Assembly (NCBI GenBank): GCA_030142905.1
Contig: JASJOG010000550.1
Span: 1-64,000, forward strand
DNA: 64,000 nt
Source: Heliopora coerulea
Taxonomy: Eukaryota; Cnidaria; Anthozoa; Scleralcyonacea; Helioporidae
Direction of reading: 5' to 3'
Positions within the stretch are counted from its first letter, which is position 1. The number at the start of each line of letters is the position of its first letter. The position numbers and the translations under genes were made by a program. The notes below the pieces were generated by a model. It made no database searches. It was not told the DNA's origin and was given only the letters and a program-made list of their open reading frames with translations. Of the stretch, positions 51,075 to 62,378 are shown piece after piece.

Positions 51075-54000
51075 GACAATTCAAAGGGATACAAATGTTG
51101 TATCGCCCTTTCCAGAATTCCTTTACCTGAACGCAATTTCGTGGCGCGTATTATTCCATCTCCTCCTTTAATAAGCTCCACGACAATTCCAATTTTCCAA
51201 TGATTGCGATTTCGTTGATCTCCTTGGATAACTACCACGTTTCCAACTGAAGGATGGCTTGTCTGTACCCCTCCAGCTCGTCTGTGTTGTTCTCGTAGAC
51301 TACGGACATATTCCTTGGTCCATCGGTTCCACATCATGTCTTTACAATGGGAAAGGTATTTTGCTCGTCCTCTTAAATAAGTCTCCGGAATATGATGAGC
51401 GTTTAGTTCGGGCAAGTCACTGGGATTCTGGCATAGCATCGCATTTAGTGTAAGTAGAGGAAGCTGTATGTCATCGTCCAAGTATTTGAGCGGTCGATTA
51501 TTTAGAGCAATTTCAACATCCAACACTACCTCCTGCACTTCTTTCCATCTCAAGATACCGTTGCCGATCACTTTGTTGAAGGTGTTCTTGAATACTCCAA
51601 TCAATCGTTCATATTGACCTCCCCACCACGGGGCCTTGCTGAGGTTAAAATACCACGTGATGGATTGTCGTGCCAAATAATCGTGAAACTTCTCATCCTT
51701 TTGTACTTGTTCAAGCCACTTAGCTGCGGCCTTGAAAGTTCCCCCGTTGTCAGAGTAGATAACTTCAGGTCTTCCACGTCTGGCGATGAAGCGCTTAAAG
51801 CTGGTAAGGAACTCGTCAGTTTCTAATGACTGTAGTAGGTCCAAGAAGACTCCTTTGGTCAAGCTACAAGCATATATAACCAGGTATGCTTTATCCTCAG
51901 TCTTAGCTCTCACTAGATACTTCATGGGTCCTGCAAAGTCAACGCCTATCACGTGATATGGCATGTCTCGTTGGGTACGTGCTACTGGTAAGTTGCCTGG
52001 AGGTGGTGACTTGAATGCTCGTATTTGAAATCGTTTACATCCCCAACAGCTTCTTCTGACTTTCTTTACTAATCGCCTTAGTCTGGGAACCCAGTATCGT
52101 TCTCGTACTCTCGCCATGGTTAGTGCTACTCCCCCATGCAAGGTAGCAAGATGGGCTTGGTGAACAAGCTTCTTGGTGTATTGATGATCATCAGGGAGGT
52201 ATGTAGGATATTCACCTTGGATGCGTCCTCTGCATTCTAAAATATTTTCTTTGTTTGGCTGTAAGTTTAGGCGTAGTCGGTCTTCCTTGAAGCCTTGATT
52301 TGCTTGGGCATCACGCTGAACCCTTTTTATCCACCACATCTTCTGACGTTCTACTTCAACTGACTTTAAAGGATCTGAATTTCGTTCATTGGCGTTCTGC
52401 AGTTATGAAAAAACCGTCGTATCCATGAACAAATTCGAAGGACTTTCCACAGCTCGTGCTTGTTCAACAACTCGTCGAATGTGTCGTTCCTAGGAAGAGC
52501 GACAGCCAACACCTCTTGCGTGGTCTTGGCTTCTGCATTACTCGCAGCACTGGGTTCAAGTGTTATATCTGGTGGCCACTGATCACGGTTTAACAACCAC
52601 TCTGGTCGGAATCGCCAATATTGGTTGTAGACCACACTCCCCTCCCCCACGGCTCCCCAGATCTGCCGGGTTTTCTCCTGTTGGTACGTGGTGCCATTGT
52701 ATTTGTGTATGTTGTTGGATCTTGTTTACTCGGTTCGTGACAAATTGTTTGTATTCCCCTTTTCCCTTTATCCAATATAATGCTACTGTGCTATCCAACC
52801 AGCGGTGAAGTTCTGCTGCAACGAACTGAACCAGAGACCGTTGTACGTTGACAATCAAGTTGGTTGCCATATGGGCAGCTACTAGTTCCAATCTTGGAAT
52901 CGTTAGTCCACGTTTAGTTAAGCGTGATTTGGCAGCTACTATATTCTGTGTGATTCCATCTGCTTGTTCGACTACGGCATAAACTGCAGTGTTCACTCCT
53001 TGGCTACTCGCGTCCCCAAAAGCGTTTAGTTTGATGTTCTTGATGGGTTGTCGATGCGGCACAACTGATCTTGGCATTGTGATCGACTCTGGTAGAGACT
53101 GGAACCAATTCTCCCAACGTGCTCGTAATGGATCGGGAAGCTCCGTATCCCATGAAAGTTTCTCCTCGTTGATGTCTCGAAATATCAGTTTGCCGATTAA
53201 ACTTACAGGTGAAGCTAAACCCAAGGGATCATAAACTTTGGCTAGACATGACAGGACTCCTCTCTTAGTTGACTCCGATTTCTCATGAGGGAAAACTACC
53301 TTTAAGGTGTCATTTGTTTTATTCCATGGCAACCCAAGCATCTTTGTTTCTGTCGACCTAGTTCCGAGTTGTTGTTTAGCGAAAGACAACTCCTCTTGTC
53401 CATCTGGCACATCCTTCTCCATTTCCAGCTCACTTACATTACTGTGCCACTTGTGTAGTTTAAAAGTAGCATTTTCAAAAATCTTCTTTGCGACCGATTT
53501 CTTGATCTGCGTTTCTTCAACAGTGGCTCCACCTGTGAGCAAATCGTCCACATACAGACTTCTTCGTATTTCCTCGACTATCTCGGGATGCTTCTCTTCC
53601 CATGATATGAGATGTTGGTTGATCACTCTACCCAACAAGAAAGGAGATGACGTTAAACCAAACAGGGCACGAGTGAATCGATAACAAGGGTGCACCGGAA
53701 CCAGTATTTCAGGTTCCGGCCGGAACCGGAACCAACCGGAAATGACCAAGAAATCCGGCCGGAAGTTCCGGCCGGAACCGGAACTGAGTTATTTAGGCCA
53801 TATATGGTAATATTTGATTTTGTCTGATGCCAGTACCTGACTGGTACTTCCCTGACTGGAATAAATTAAAAGATTGAGCAACGTAAACGTCTTCATAAAG
53901 TGTTCGTATATTAGTATACAAATACATGTATCCTTGTATAGTTTCTTCCTTACAATAATATGAAAGCTCTAAACAGTGCACATAGCATTACTTGTTTTTA

Positions 54001-56724
54001 AACCAATTTTCAAACTTTCTAATCGATAACTTCACTGGACACCATGTTGTATCATATTATTTATGTACTTTAGTTCACATTTTAATTATTTATCTTCTTA
54101 GAAACTAAGTAGAAATATGAAATGCGATCTGTTCAGTCTATTTGATGTTCTTTCTCTCTGAAAACGAGAGTTCCGGTTCCGGCCATGCTTTTTTCAACAG
54201 TTCCGGCCGGAACCGGATCTCTGAAAAATCGGGGTTCCGGCCGGAACTAACCGGCCGGAACCAAGATCCGGTGCACCCCTAATCGATAAGTCTCTACGTT
54301 GAACTGATGAGGGTGTTTCCAGTGAAAGCGTAATGCGTCACGTTCTTCTTCTCTTATTCGAATCTGTAAAAATGCTTTCTGTAGGTCTCCAGTAATCACG
54401 ACTGGGTGAAATCGTGCTCTCACAAGACTGTTCCATAAAAGATTCAATAGGAGTGGTCCAGGTTGAAGGCAGTCGTTGAGAGACGGTTGGTCTACTCGCT
54501 CTCTTGCGGAGGCATCATATACCACTCTTAGCTTGGTACTCTCTGCTTCATCTCTGATTATGGCTTTATGTGGAAGGTAAAATTCTTTGCCGGTTGCGAC
54601 TAGGGGCGCTGGTTCCACAATTCCTTGTTCGATCTGTTCTTGGATGACTTCGTCGTACTTCGCATAATTTCCGTCACGTTCTAACTTTCGAATAAGCTGT
54701 TGAAGTCTTCTTCGACTTCCGGTCTCGTTAGTAGGTAACTCTGGGTGATTGCTTTTCCAGGGAAGGCCAGTTTTATACCAACCATCCGGACTGCGTTCTA
54801 ATTGTTCCTTAAATTCTTGATAAACTGCTTGCTGGTCATCTTCTGGTGAATCAGTCAATCCAAGCACGTCCAAACTGCAAAGCTGCTCATAATCGTTGCT
54901 CGTTGATCGTGTAAGCAATAATGGGCTGGTGTCTACTTCTCGACCAGGGGAGATAATTGTCCATCCCAGGTGAGTCTTCTCTGCCACTGGCTCTCCTGGT
55001 GATCCCACTCTTGGTGCTGTTTTTGTTTTTATCGCTGCATACTCGCTGGCACCCAGTACAACGTGTATTGGTAGCTGTTGTTTGTCGTCGTAGTTATGAA
55101 CCTTTACCCCATCAAGATGTGAATGTTTCTTCAACAAGGTCTTAAAATGTGGATTCTCCACATACATCAACACCGGTTTATCTACCTTAGTTAAGCTGAT
55201 GTCCATCGTAAATTTGCCGTTTATTGACTTGATCTGAGCAGAGTAGTTTTCCACTTTCGTTGTAGATGAATCTAGCATCATTTCAATCCGTTTCGTCCTT
55301 ATTTCCGTCGGTCTTTTGTGAAGAGTGTCAATTAGCTGAGCGGAAGCGTAACAGCTCCCAGCACCGGTATCTAGCAGAGCTCTCGTTTTGATACCATCCA
55401 CTTCCACTAGCACGATCGGATATATCACTTCGCTCTCGTCAGGTAGATGTACTGATAATAAACCCTCGGCTTTAGGTTTGGATTCGCAAATCGAGGTATG
55501 GTGTCGTTCAGCACAGTTACGACACGTCGTCGTACTGCGACATTCAGCGGAACGATGTGATCCTCCTGTGCAATTGAAACATAATTTCTTTTGCGACAGT
55601 ATTTTCCTACGGTCTATCGGTGTTTTAACATTTGTACAAACTGATGGTTCATGGTCGTGCGAATCGCAGTAGACACAAGCGTGTGGTTTAGTGTGGTCTC
55701 TTTGCTGTGTGTTATAGATTTGACCCGCCCTTTGTCGCCTCCGGGTCTTGTCCTCGGTATTAAGACTATCCACGGGATTTCGTTGGGTCGAAAGTCTCAA
55801 CGCTTCAGAGAACTGCACGAAGTTCCACTTTTCCCAATTTACGTCGGTGCGAACCAGATCTACTCTAATTGAAGGAAGTTTATCGAGAACTAAAGCGACG
55901 GCCCCATCAACTTGGTTTAGTTTGTTGTGTGTTTGAAGTGATTGTACGTTGTATGTTAACTTCTCGCAAAAATCATGGATCTGCTTTGTGTCGGCCGTTG
56001 CAATACAAGGGAGATCTAATATTTCTCTAACGTAAGCTTTTACTATTTCACTTTCTTTGCCAAATTTCTCTTGAAGTATTGCCTTAGCACAATTGTATCC
56101 TTCCGGTGTATACGGCAACGCCTCCACCACTTTCTTGACTTTGTCACCTAACAGTTCTCTTAGACAAGTAAATTTGGTAACTGGAGCAACACTAGTTTCG
56201 TCAATAGTTTCCGAAAATTGACCCCAGAATCTGGGCCAATCCGCATAAGACTCATTATATTTCGTTATTACCAGCTTTGGTAATTTGGCTTGTAAATTGA
56301 GATCTTCACTTGTCGATTTTGGCGGGTTGACTGATTTCGCTTCAAGCTCTGCTTGTAGTTTCATTTTTGTTTCGTGTAGTTTCAATTCGAACTTTATCCG
56401 CTCCTCCCGCTCCTGGGTTTCACATTGTACTTTCTGGTTTTTCAACCACTCCTTCAGATATTGAACATTTTCGTCTACTTTGGCCATTTCTGTTTCTATA
56501 TTTGTATTCCAGATGTCAATCACTTCGGCTTCTTGTTTATCTGCTATTTTGCGAGCTTCAATCTCTCTTCGCAATTCATCAACTTCGGCTGTTATGATCT
56601 TTAAGGCTGCTTGGTGTCTTTCTATTGCTTCGGTCTGGTCAGTATCCAGGATTGATTTGGTTCTCTTCGCTGTAATCCTCAACTGAGTGAGTTTCGTAGA
56701 TAATTTAGTTTCGGCTTCGTCCAT
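51075..56724 (-). pseudogene. BEL/Pao gag-pol, unit B (split by a hAT element)
   Basis: The 825-codon frame 54247-56724 keeps the gag start (MDEAETKL), the CCHC knuckles, an intact protease site (LLDTGAGS) and the beginning of the reverse transcriptase. A 597-base hAT element then interrupts it at 53685-54281. The rest of reverse transcriptase with YVDDLLTG and RNase H follows (52583-53749), then frame breaks near 52640 and 52380 (small indels). A 431-codon frame (51044-52339) follows with the integrase zinc domain, the DDE core (VIGVDFAGP, YSDNGGTF, WWGGQYERL) and the C-terminal domain. Unit B carries fewer stop codons than A. Confidence 0.9.
53685..54281. mobile_element. Non-autonomous hAT element inside BEL pol, private to unit B
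   Basis: 597 bases with an 8-base target duplication ATCGATAA (53677-53684, 54282-54289). The ends are CAAGGGTGCACCGGA and, inverted, TAGGGGTGCACCGGA, typical of hAT. Near both ends lie clusters of GGTTCCGGCCGGAACC-type palindromes, GC-rich against an AT-rich middle. No transposase is encoded. Unit A has the empty site near 24860. Confidence 0.88.
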
Positions 56725-57002
56725 TGTTCGTCCAAGGTTTGCGCGTCACATCGATTAGATAGATTTTCTCAGTCTCACAAGAGATCCCGTCGGAGGTGCC
56801 ACGTGTTCCGGATTTCCTCGCCTCCAGAAGGGAAAGTATCCTGAACAATTCACTCAACTAGTTTACTTGATTTTTTTTTTGGCTTTATTTTCGCTTGTAG
56901 CTTTACAGACCACACCTTCGCAACTAGACTCACTCAGGTTCTCATATTTCAACAAATGTCAACTACCACACCCTCTGCCGTTTGACGTCAGAATCCCCGA
57001 CA

Positions 57003-59404
57003 TATGATCACTGATCCCAATATGTAACACTCCAGAAGTTAATAGTTTTTCTGGCCTATTTGTTGCCAAGATGTTAATTAAAGACTCAGAGCAATTTGTT
57101 ACTCTAGTAGGATCAGTGATCATTTGCCCAAGTTGATAGAAATTTAAAATTTCAATTAATCTGTTTGTATGAGTTTAACTGGCATATGATAATAAATCAC
57201 AATTTAAATCTCCAATGAGAATTATTTCTTTCTTTTTATTATCTAAATCATTTAGAAAACCTTCAAGGTTGTTCATAAATTTGGATCCAGAATTAGGGGC
57301 TCGGAAAATTGAGACAATTTGTACAGGTTTTGATTTTGGTTTTACAATTTCAATACATACAGCTTCAAGTTCATTCGACACCAAATGCATTTTGTTAACC
57401 ACATTAAACACATTTCTTACGTAAAAGGTGACAGCACCCCCATTTCTTGATCTGTCTTTCCTAAATAATTGATAGCCAGGAATATTCATCTCATCTTTAT
57501 CTATAGTATAGTCTAGTCTGGTTTTATTTATGCTAAATACGTCGACTGGATTAACAGTGATAAGAAATTTAACTTCATCAAATGTTTAGGCAAGGAGGCG
57601 ATATTAAGATGAGCAAGTTTAAATTCCCTTAAGTTATTCAGTGTGTTCACAGTCACCGAGTTACTATCTGAATGATTACTAGTGGACTCCCTGTCATGAT
57701 TTATAAACTGGGTGTTTATGCCTGTTGGTGAGGTGCCATGAATTAATTTGAACTCTTCCGTCAGATTGCTATTTATTCTCTACTAATCTTACCTTTAATG
57801 TCACTATTCACGTTATCACTAGAACTGAGTTCGCAGATAGTCTCATAAGAAACGTTCACTACCATATCTTCTTCAACTAATTCATTGTTGTTACATGGTG
57901 TACGTACTCGAGACATGTTCTTCAGCTCTTGGCTTGCTCTCGTTGTATATGTAGAGTTTGAAACGGGGCATGGTTCGTACGTCTCTTGAAGAAAAAAATT
58001 TTGCTCGCCACCATAAGGATGGTGCGTGTTAGTACATTGACGTATTGATCTGAGATAGGAACAAAAATTTTTACCAAGGGCTTTGTCTCTAGTTCTGTTC
58101 AGGTGTAGTTTGGACCCATTCAAGTCTGAGCCATGAATATTGTTGTTATCGATGTAATGAACATTCAGTTTTCTACACAATTCTTCAGTGAGATCATTAT
58201 AAAGGGAAATTCTTCCCTCGGGTACTCTACCATCTTCTCTCTGAATGACACCAGAGATGGCAATCGTATTTATGTAATGCTGTGCGTCTTGAATGAATCC
58301 TTTTAATGTTTTATAGACGGTTACAGCAGCATCTTTTGCTTGGTCATTCGTACCAACGTGTGTCACCATCGCGCTGTATCCTTGACAATTGGATCCGTCT
58401 TTAATCTTATTTTGTATCTCTTTCAAGGTTGCTCCACTATAAACTTGACCAGTTGCTTTCCTGCGAAATGCTCTTTCAATTTTCGTATGTTGGATATGTT
58501 TAAACATCGAGTCGCCGACCAGTACAACTCTTATTTCCTTAGTAGTTGGTTGCTCACGCTGTCGAGACAGCTCGATATTTCATTTCTGGTTTGTTTTTGT
58601 ATTTTTTTTATGCTTAAGCTGATGTACTGCTCTATAGCTGGCGATCTGACTTTTGAACGTATATTGTGAGCTGGTGCATTTGTTATGTACTCCTTGGTCA
58701 AATGCTGGCCATACATGGGGTACTTCATCTTGTGGACATTCATAACGGTTTATATGAATAGGTATTTGATAATTTTGGGTTTCGTTGACTAATGACGTTC
58801 CCGAAGGACGTATTCCCTTTGGTTCAATCCAAAGTGCGTCAGCCCGCCTACACCTTTGTCGATGCTTTTCTCTACATTCATCTAAGAGATTTGCAACTGA
58901 GTTTGGAACGGGTGTGTTAATACTAGGAATGAGGTTCCCCTAACGATGGAGTGACTTGGAGTTAATTCTTTCATTAATGGTGACATCTTTTGTAGAATTT
59001 CAGTTATCATATCGTCGATTCTTTTCCCTTTGGGTTTCCTTATCCTCAACATTTGAATGTTCAAATGATGATGAAACTAACACATGGCATACAGTTGATG
59101 AATTTCAAGGGATTCCTTCTTCATCTGGTCGATTTCTTGGCGTATTTTTTTATAATTATATTTAAGTACAGCAAGGTCGTTCTCAATATTCTGAATAGAA
59201 TTAGTGTTATGCCTAATCTCCCGCTCAGTAATAGTCACATCCAGTTTATCACCTTCCACATCGATCGATAGCTCATTACATTTGCACGAGCAAGAGAGAT
59301 TCTCGCTATGGTTCACGGCTTCAGTCAAGGCATGTTCACCTTCAAAGACACTTTGCCTTTCAAAGACACTTTATACAAGAGAAATCAGAGTAATTATCTT
59401 ATAA
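57003..59404 (-). pseudogene. CR1-like LINE: endonuclease and ORF1 with SGNH esterase, unit B
   Basis: Endonuclease start at 57175-57489. ORF1 esterase at 57773-58507 is open in this copy (GDS... start at about 58507, VTHVGTNDQAKDAAVTVYK, GSKLHLNRTRD). The coiled-coil N-terminus is at 59077-59328. A lost base in the T-run near 58600 breaks ORF1 upstream of the esterase. The catalytic reverse transcriptase is not in the window. Confidence 0.83.
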
Positions 59405-60761
59405 AATTGATTCTATTATATGAGAACCATATGACGTGACGCCACAACTGTGGCGGTCCTCATATTTCACAAGTGAATTATTACAAGATTATTATGTTAT
59501 GACGAGGTGGTAGCATAGTAAGGAATGAATTTATGGATTGGAATTTTCTCGATTGGATTTTTTAGATAGAATTATTTGATGGAATTTTTGTGAAACTGCA
59601 CGAACGCCATTTGGTTAAAAATTTCTTTCATGTAAATACTTGGTGAAACCTTCGAATTTTATCACATGGTGGTAACGACGCACTTTTTCATTTTAATGGT
59701 GAAAAAATTTGATTAATCCATTTTGTGGTGAGAAATTTTTGTAGTAGGAAAATTTCTATTTGCTGGTAAAAGTGTATTGTGGCAGTCATATTTCACGAGT
59801 GCCACAAGCAAATTATTATGACGAGCTGGTAGCATAGTAATTCATGAATTTATGGAGTGGATATAAGCGTGTGGTGAAAATGCGCTGGTACCGCCATATG
59901 GTAAAAATGCGCCTGTACCGCTATGTGCTATACTAATAATTTTTGAACTCTAACTTTTGGAATTTTTGCTTGGAATTTTTGGCAGATGGATTTTCAAGTG
60001 CGTTCTAAGGCTTGTATGCTATATGATGGGAAAATGCGCTGGTACCGCCATGTTCTTTACTAATTTAATGGGCTCAAGTACTGCAAAATATCTCAAGGGC
60101 AATGCCGCATGCCTTTAGCTAGCAGTGTAATAACTAAAAAACTGCCAGGAAATGTTGGGACCTTTGCCTATGTTGTGCCCACGTTACATTTGCTTTCTGG
60201 CTACTCCACTGATTAACTCACATGATTTTAGGGTTCGAGGCGCTTTGGCGTCATAACCAACCATCCTGCCTGTCAAGACGATGAAACATCTATTAAATAA
60301 ATCCTGGTGCCCCAATAAAATCACAAGGTCAATATAGAAATAAAAAAGTAGGCACCAATCAGTGATAATCGGCTAGGAAGTAGAAATGGTTGGCTGAAAC
60401 CCAAGACTGTTTCATCTAAGAGAACTTTTCAATTTTTTAAACAAAAATTGAAAACTCAGAAGTCTACTCAGTTAAGAAACGGCAGGAGTTCTATCACATG
60501 GTTTTGCACGTGACATGTACCAAAATTTCTAATTTGGGCGTTCACACTACAAAAGGTCAACGAAACTTGTCTTTGTTGTGGAGACTAGTTTAATGTTCGT
60601 AGATCAATCTCTTGCTATCTTTAATAGCGAAACGAACTATTACTCCAACAAGTTCTTGAGGATTCAAGTATAAAGTATTTTTGTGGTGGTTCGATATTGA
60701 GGACAGAAAGTGATTTGGCTGAAAGAAAATTGTGAGTTTACTGCGTCAATATTTAACAACG
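59405..60761. promoter_or_regulatory. Upstream region of kelch copy C
   Basis: Matches 29991-31296. An additional GGTACC-type repeat unit (59887-59930 region, TGCGCTGGTACCGCCATATG then a variant) is inserted compared with unit B, and the first GGTACC is changed to GGTAACG near 59671. No gene is visible. Confidence 0.4.
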
Positions 60762-62378
60762 ATGGCTTCCGCCCAAGAAGGATACGATGACGAACGCTTT
60801 GAAAATCCTGTTCCTCAGAATCTCCATTGTGCCATTTGTTTGAATGTGCTGAAGCAGCCAATGCAGTGCTTAAAAAATGAACATTCCTTTTGCAAGCCTT
60901 GCATCAATCGCCATTTACAAGTAACCCAGAAATGTCCAGTTTGTATTGAACCATTAACACAACAAACATTGCGACCTTCGAGACTTGCCGCAGATCTCTT
61001 ATCAGAGCTGAAGATAAGTTGTGACAATTCAAGTAGAGGATGTGGCGAGTTTGTGAAGTTGGAAGTTCTGGAAGTTCACGTTGGAAATTGTGAGTTTAGT
61101 CCAGTACAATGTTCAAATGAGGGTTGTGAGTTAATCGTGAACAGAAAAGATCAACTAGACCACGAAATGAATGAGTGTGACTTTCGTTTGGCGGAATGTC
61201 GGGTATGTGGAGAGCGCGTAAGTTATTGGGAAAGAAAATTTCACTGTTACGTGAAGAGGGAGAAAATAGACGAAATGAAAAGAAGTTTGAAAGAAACCAA
61301 AGATGAAATGTCAAGCATGAAGGAGATGATGACGAATATGAGCAGACAGTTGACGAGGAAGATGGATGATATGATGAAACAGATGGGTGACTTGAAGTGC
61401 CAGGTTATTGCAGGCAAAAGTGATTTTCCTAGTACGAAAAAAAAGCTCGAAAATGAAGACCGTTTTCCTGGATTAACTGCCTCTTGTTTTCTAGCTAATG
61501 TTAGTGTTAGGAAAAATATTATCATTGCTGGAGGGTATAATCAGAAGTCAGTTGAAATGTTCAGCTGGACAACAAGACAGTGGACTCACCTCCCACCAAT
61601 GACGTCAGAACGTGTCTGTTCATCGTCGTTTGTCCATGAAGATCAAATGTTTGTTTGTGGAGGAATGTTGTGGGGTGAGGAGGACAGTATTGAGGTATTG
61701 AACTTGAAGGAACAAGGTGCACAATGGAAGAACTTTACTGCCAGGTTACCACAGAAGACCTACAGACATACCACTGTGGTTTATGGAAATAATTTATTTA
61801 TTTTTGGAGGTCACAGTGATGGTAAGGTAGTTAATGATATCTATAAAGTAAGTTTGGTTCCTCCTTATTCTTCCCAGTTGGTTTGTCATTTGCCAGAACC
61901 AAGAACAGACCATGGTGCACAATGTTTTGGTGACAAGGTTGTCATTGTTGGAGGAACAACAACAGATAATTCAAGTGATCGTCTTGACACAGTGTTATTA
62001 TATGATATTACTAACAACTGTTGTCAAACTCTGGCTCCATTGCCTTTTGCTGTCTGTAGCATGGCAACTGTTGCCTGGAAAGACAACATTATCATTATTG
62101 GAGGATGTGACAAGAACAATAAAATGTTAAACACTGTTGTAGTTTATAATATAACAAATGGAAAGAGTACAATGTTACCAGCAATGAAACATGAGAGAGA
62201 AGGCTGTAGTGCAGTGATCACAGGAAATGTTATTGTGGTCATGGGAGGGGAAGGTGAGAGAGGAGAAGATCTTAATTCTGTGGAATGTTTTAACATTCAT
62301 ACTTCTACCTGGGAAGAACTTCCCACAATGAAAGAGAAAAGATTTTATGCAACTGCAGTTGTGAAAAGTATTAGTTGA
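60762..62378 (+). CDS. RING/TRAF-zinc-finger/kelch E3 ligase, copy C (complete)
   Basis: A single exon of 538 residues. The frame extends upstream to an ATG at 60732, but MASAQEG at 60762 is chosen because copy B begins there and the extra ten residues are not shared. Domains are as in copy B: RING (CAIC...CPVC), TRAF-type zinc fingers, coiled coil, six kelch blades. RING and zinc-finger residues are all kept. The first 250 residues differ from copy B at about a dozen places, while the propeller differs at roughly three dozen, concentrated after each GG (IAGGYNQK, CGGMLWGEED, FGGHSDGK, GGEGERGED) and around the blade Arg (SERVCSSS, EPRTDHG, HEREGCS, EKRFYAT). Blade 2 is two residues longer than in copy B. 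Confidence 0.93.
   Translation: MASAQEGYDDERFENPVPQNLHCAICLNVLKQPMQCLKNEHSFCKPCINRHLQVTQKCPVCIEPLTQQTLRPSRLAADLLSELKISCDNSSRGCGEFVKLEVLEVHVGNCEFSPVQCSNEGCELIVNRKDQLDHEMNECDFRLAECRVCGERVSYWERKFHCYVKREKIDEMKRSLKETKDEMSSMKEMMTNMSRQLTRKMDDMMKQMGDLKCQVIAGKSDFPSTKKKLENEDRFPGLTASCFLANVSVRKNIIIAGGYNQKSVEMFSWTTRQWTHLPPMTSERVCSSSFVHEDQMFVCGGMLWGEEDSIEVLNLKEQGAQWKNFTARLPQKTYRHTTVVYGNNLFIFGGHSDGKVVNDIYKVSLVPPYSSQLVCHLPEPRTDHGAQCFGDKVVIVGGTTTDNSSDRLDTVLLYDITNNCCQTLAPLPFAVCSMATVAWKDNIIIIGGCDKNNKMLNTVVVYNITNGKSTMLPAMKHEREGCSAVITGNVIVVMGGEGERGEDLNSVECFNIHTSTWEELPTMKEKRFYATAVVKSIS

Larger units (their letters stand above)
51075..57002 (-). mobile_element. BEL/Pao LTR retrotransposon, unit B, lacking its 3' LTR
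   Basis: Same insertion as in unit A: the 5' LTR at 56804-57002 is followed by TATG and the same LINE sequence. The 3' LTR, the LINE reverse transcriptase piece and the gypsy end are lost in a 2281-base deletion corresponding to A 19973-22253. Confidence 0.9.

Noticed and set aside
60732..60761. Upstream ATG extending kelch copy C by ten residues
   Set aside because: Copy B lacks this extension in frame; the shared start MASAQEG is preferred.
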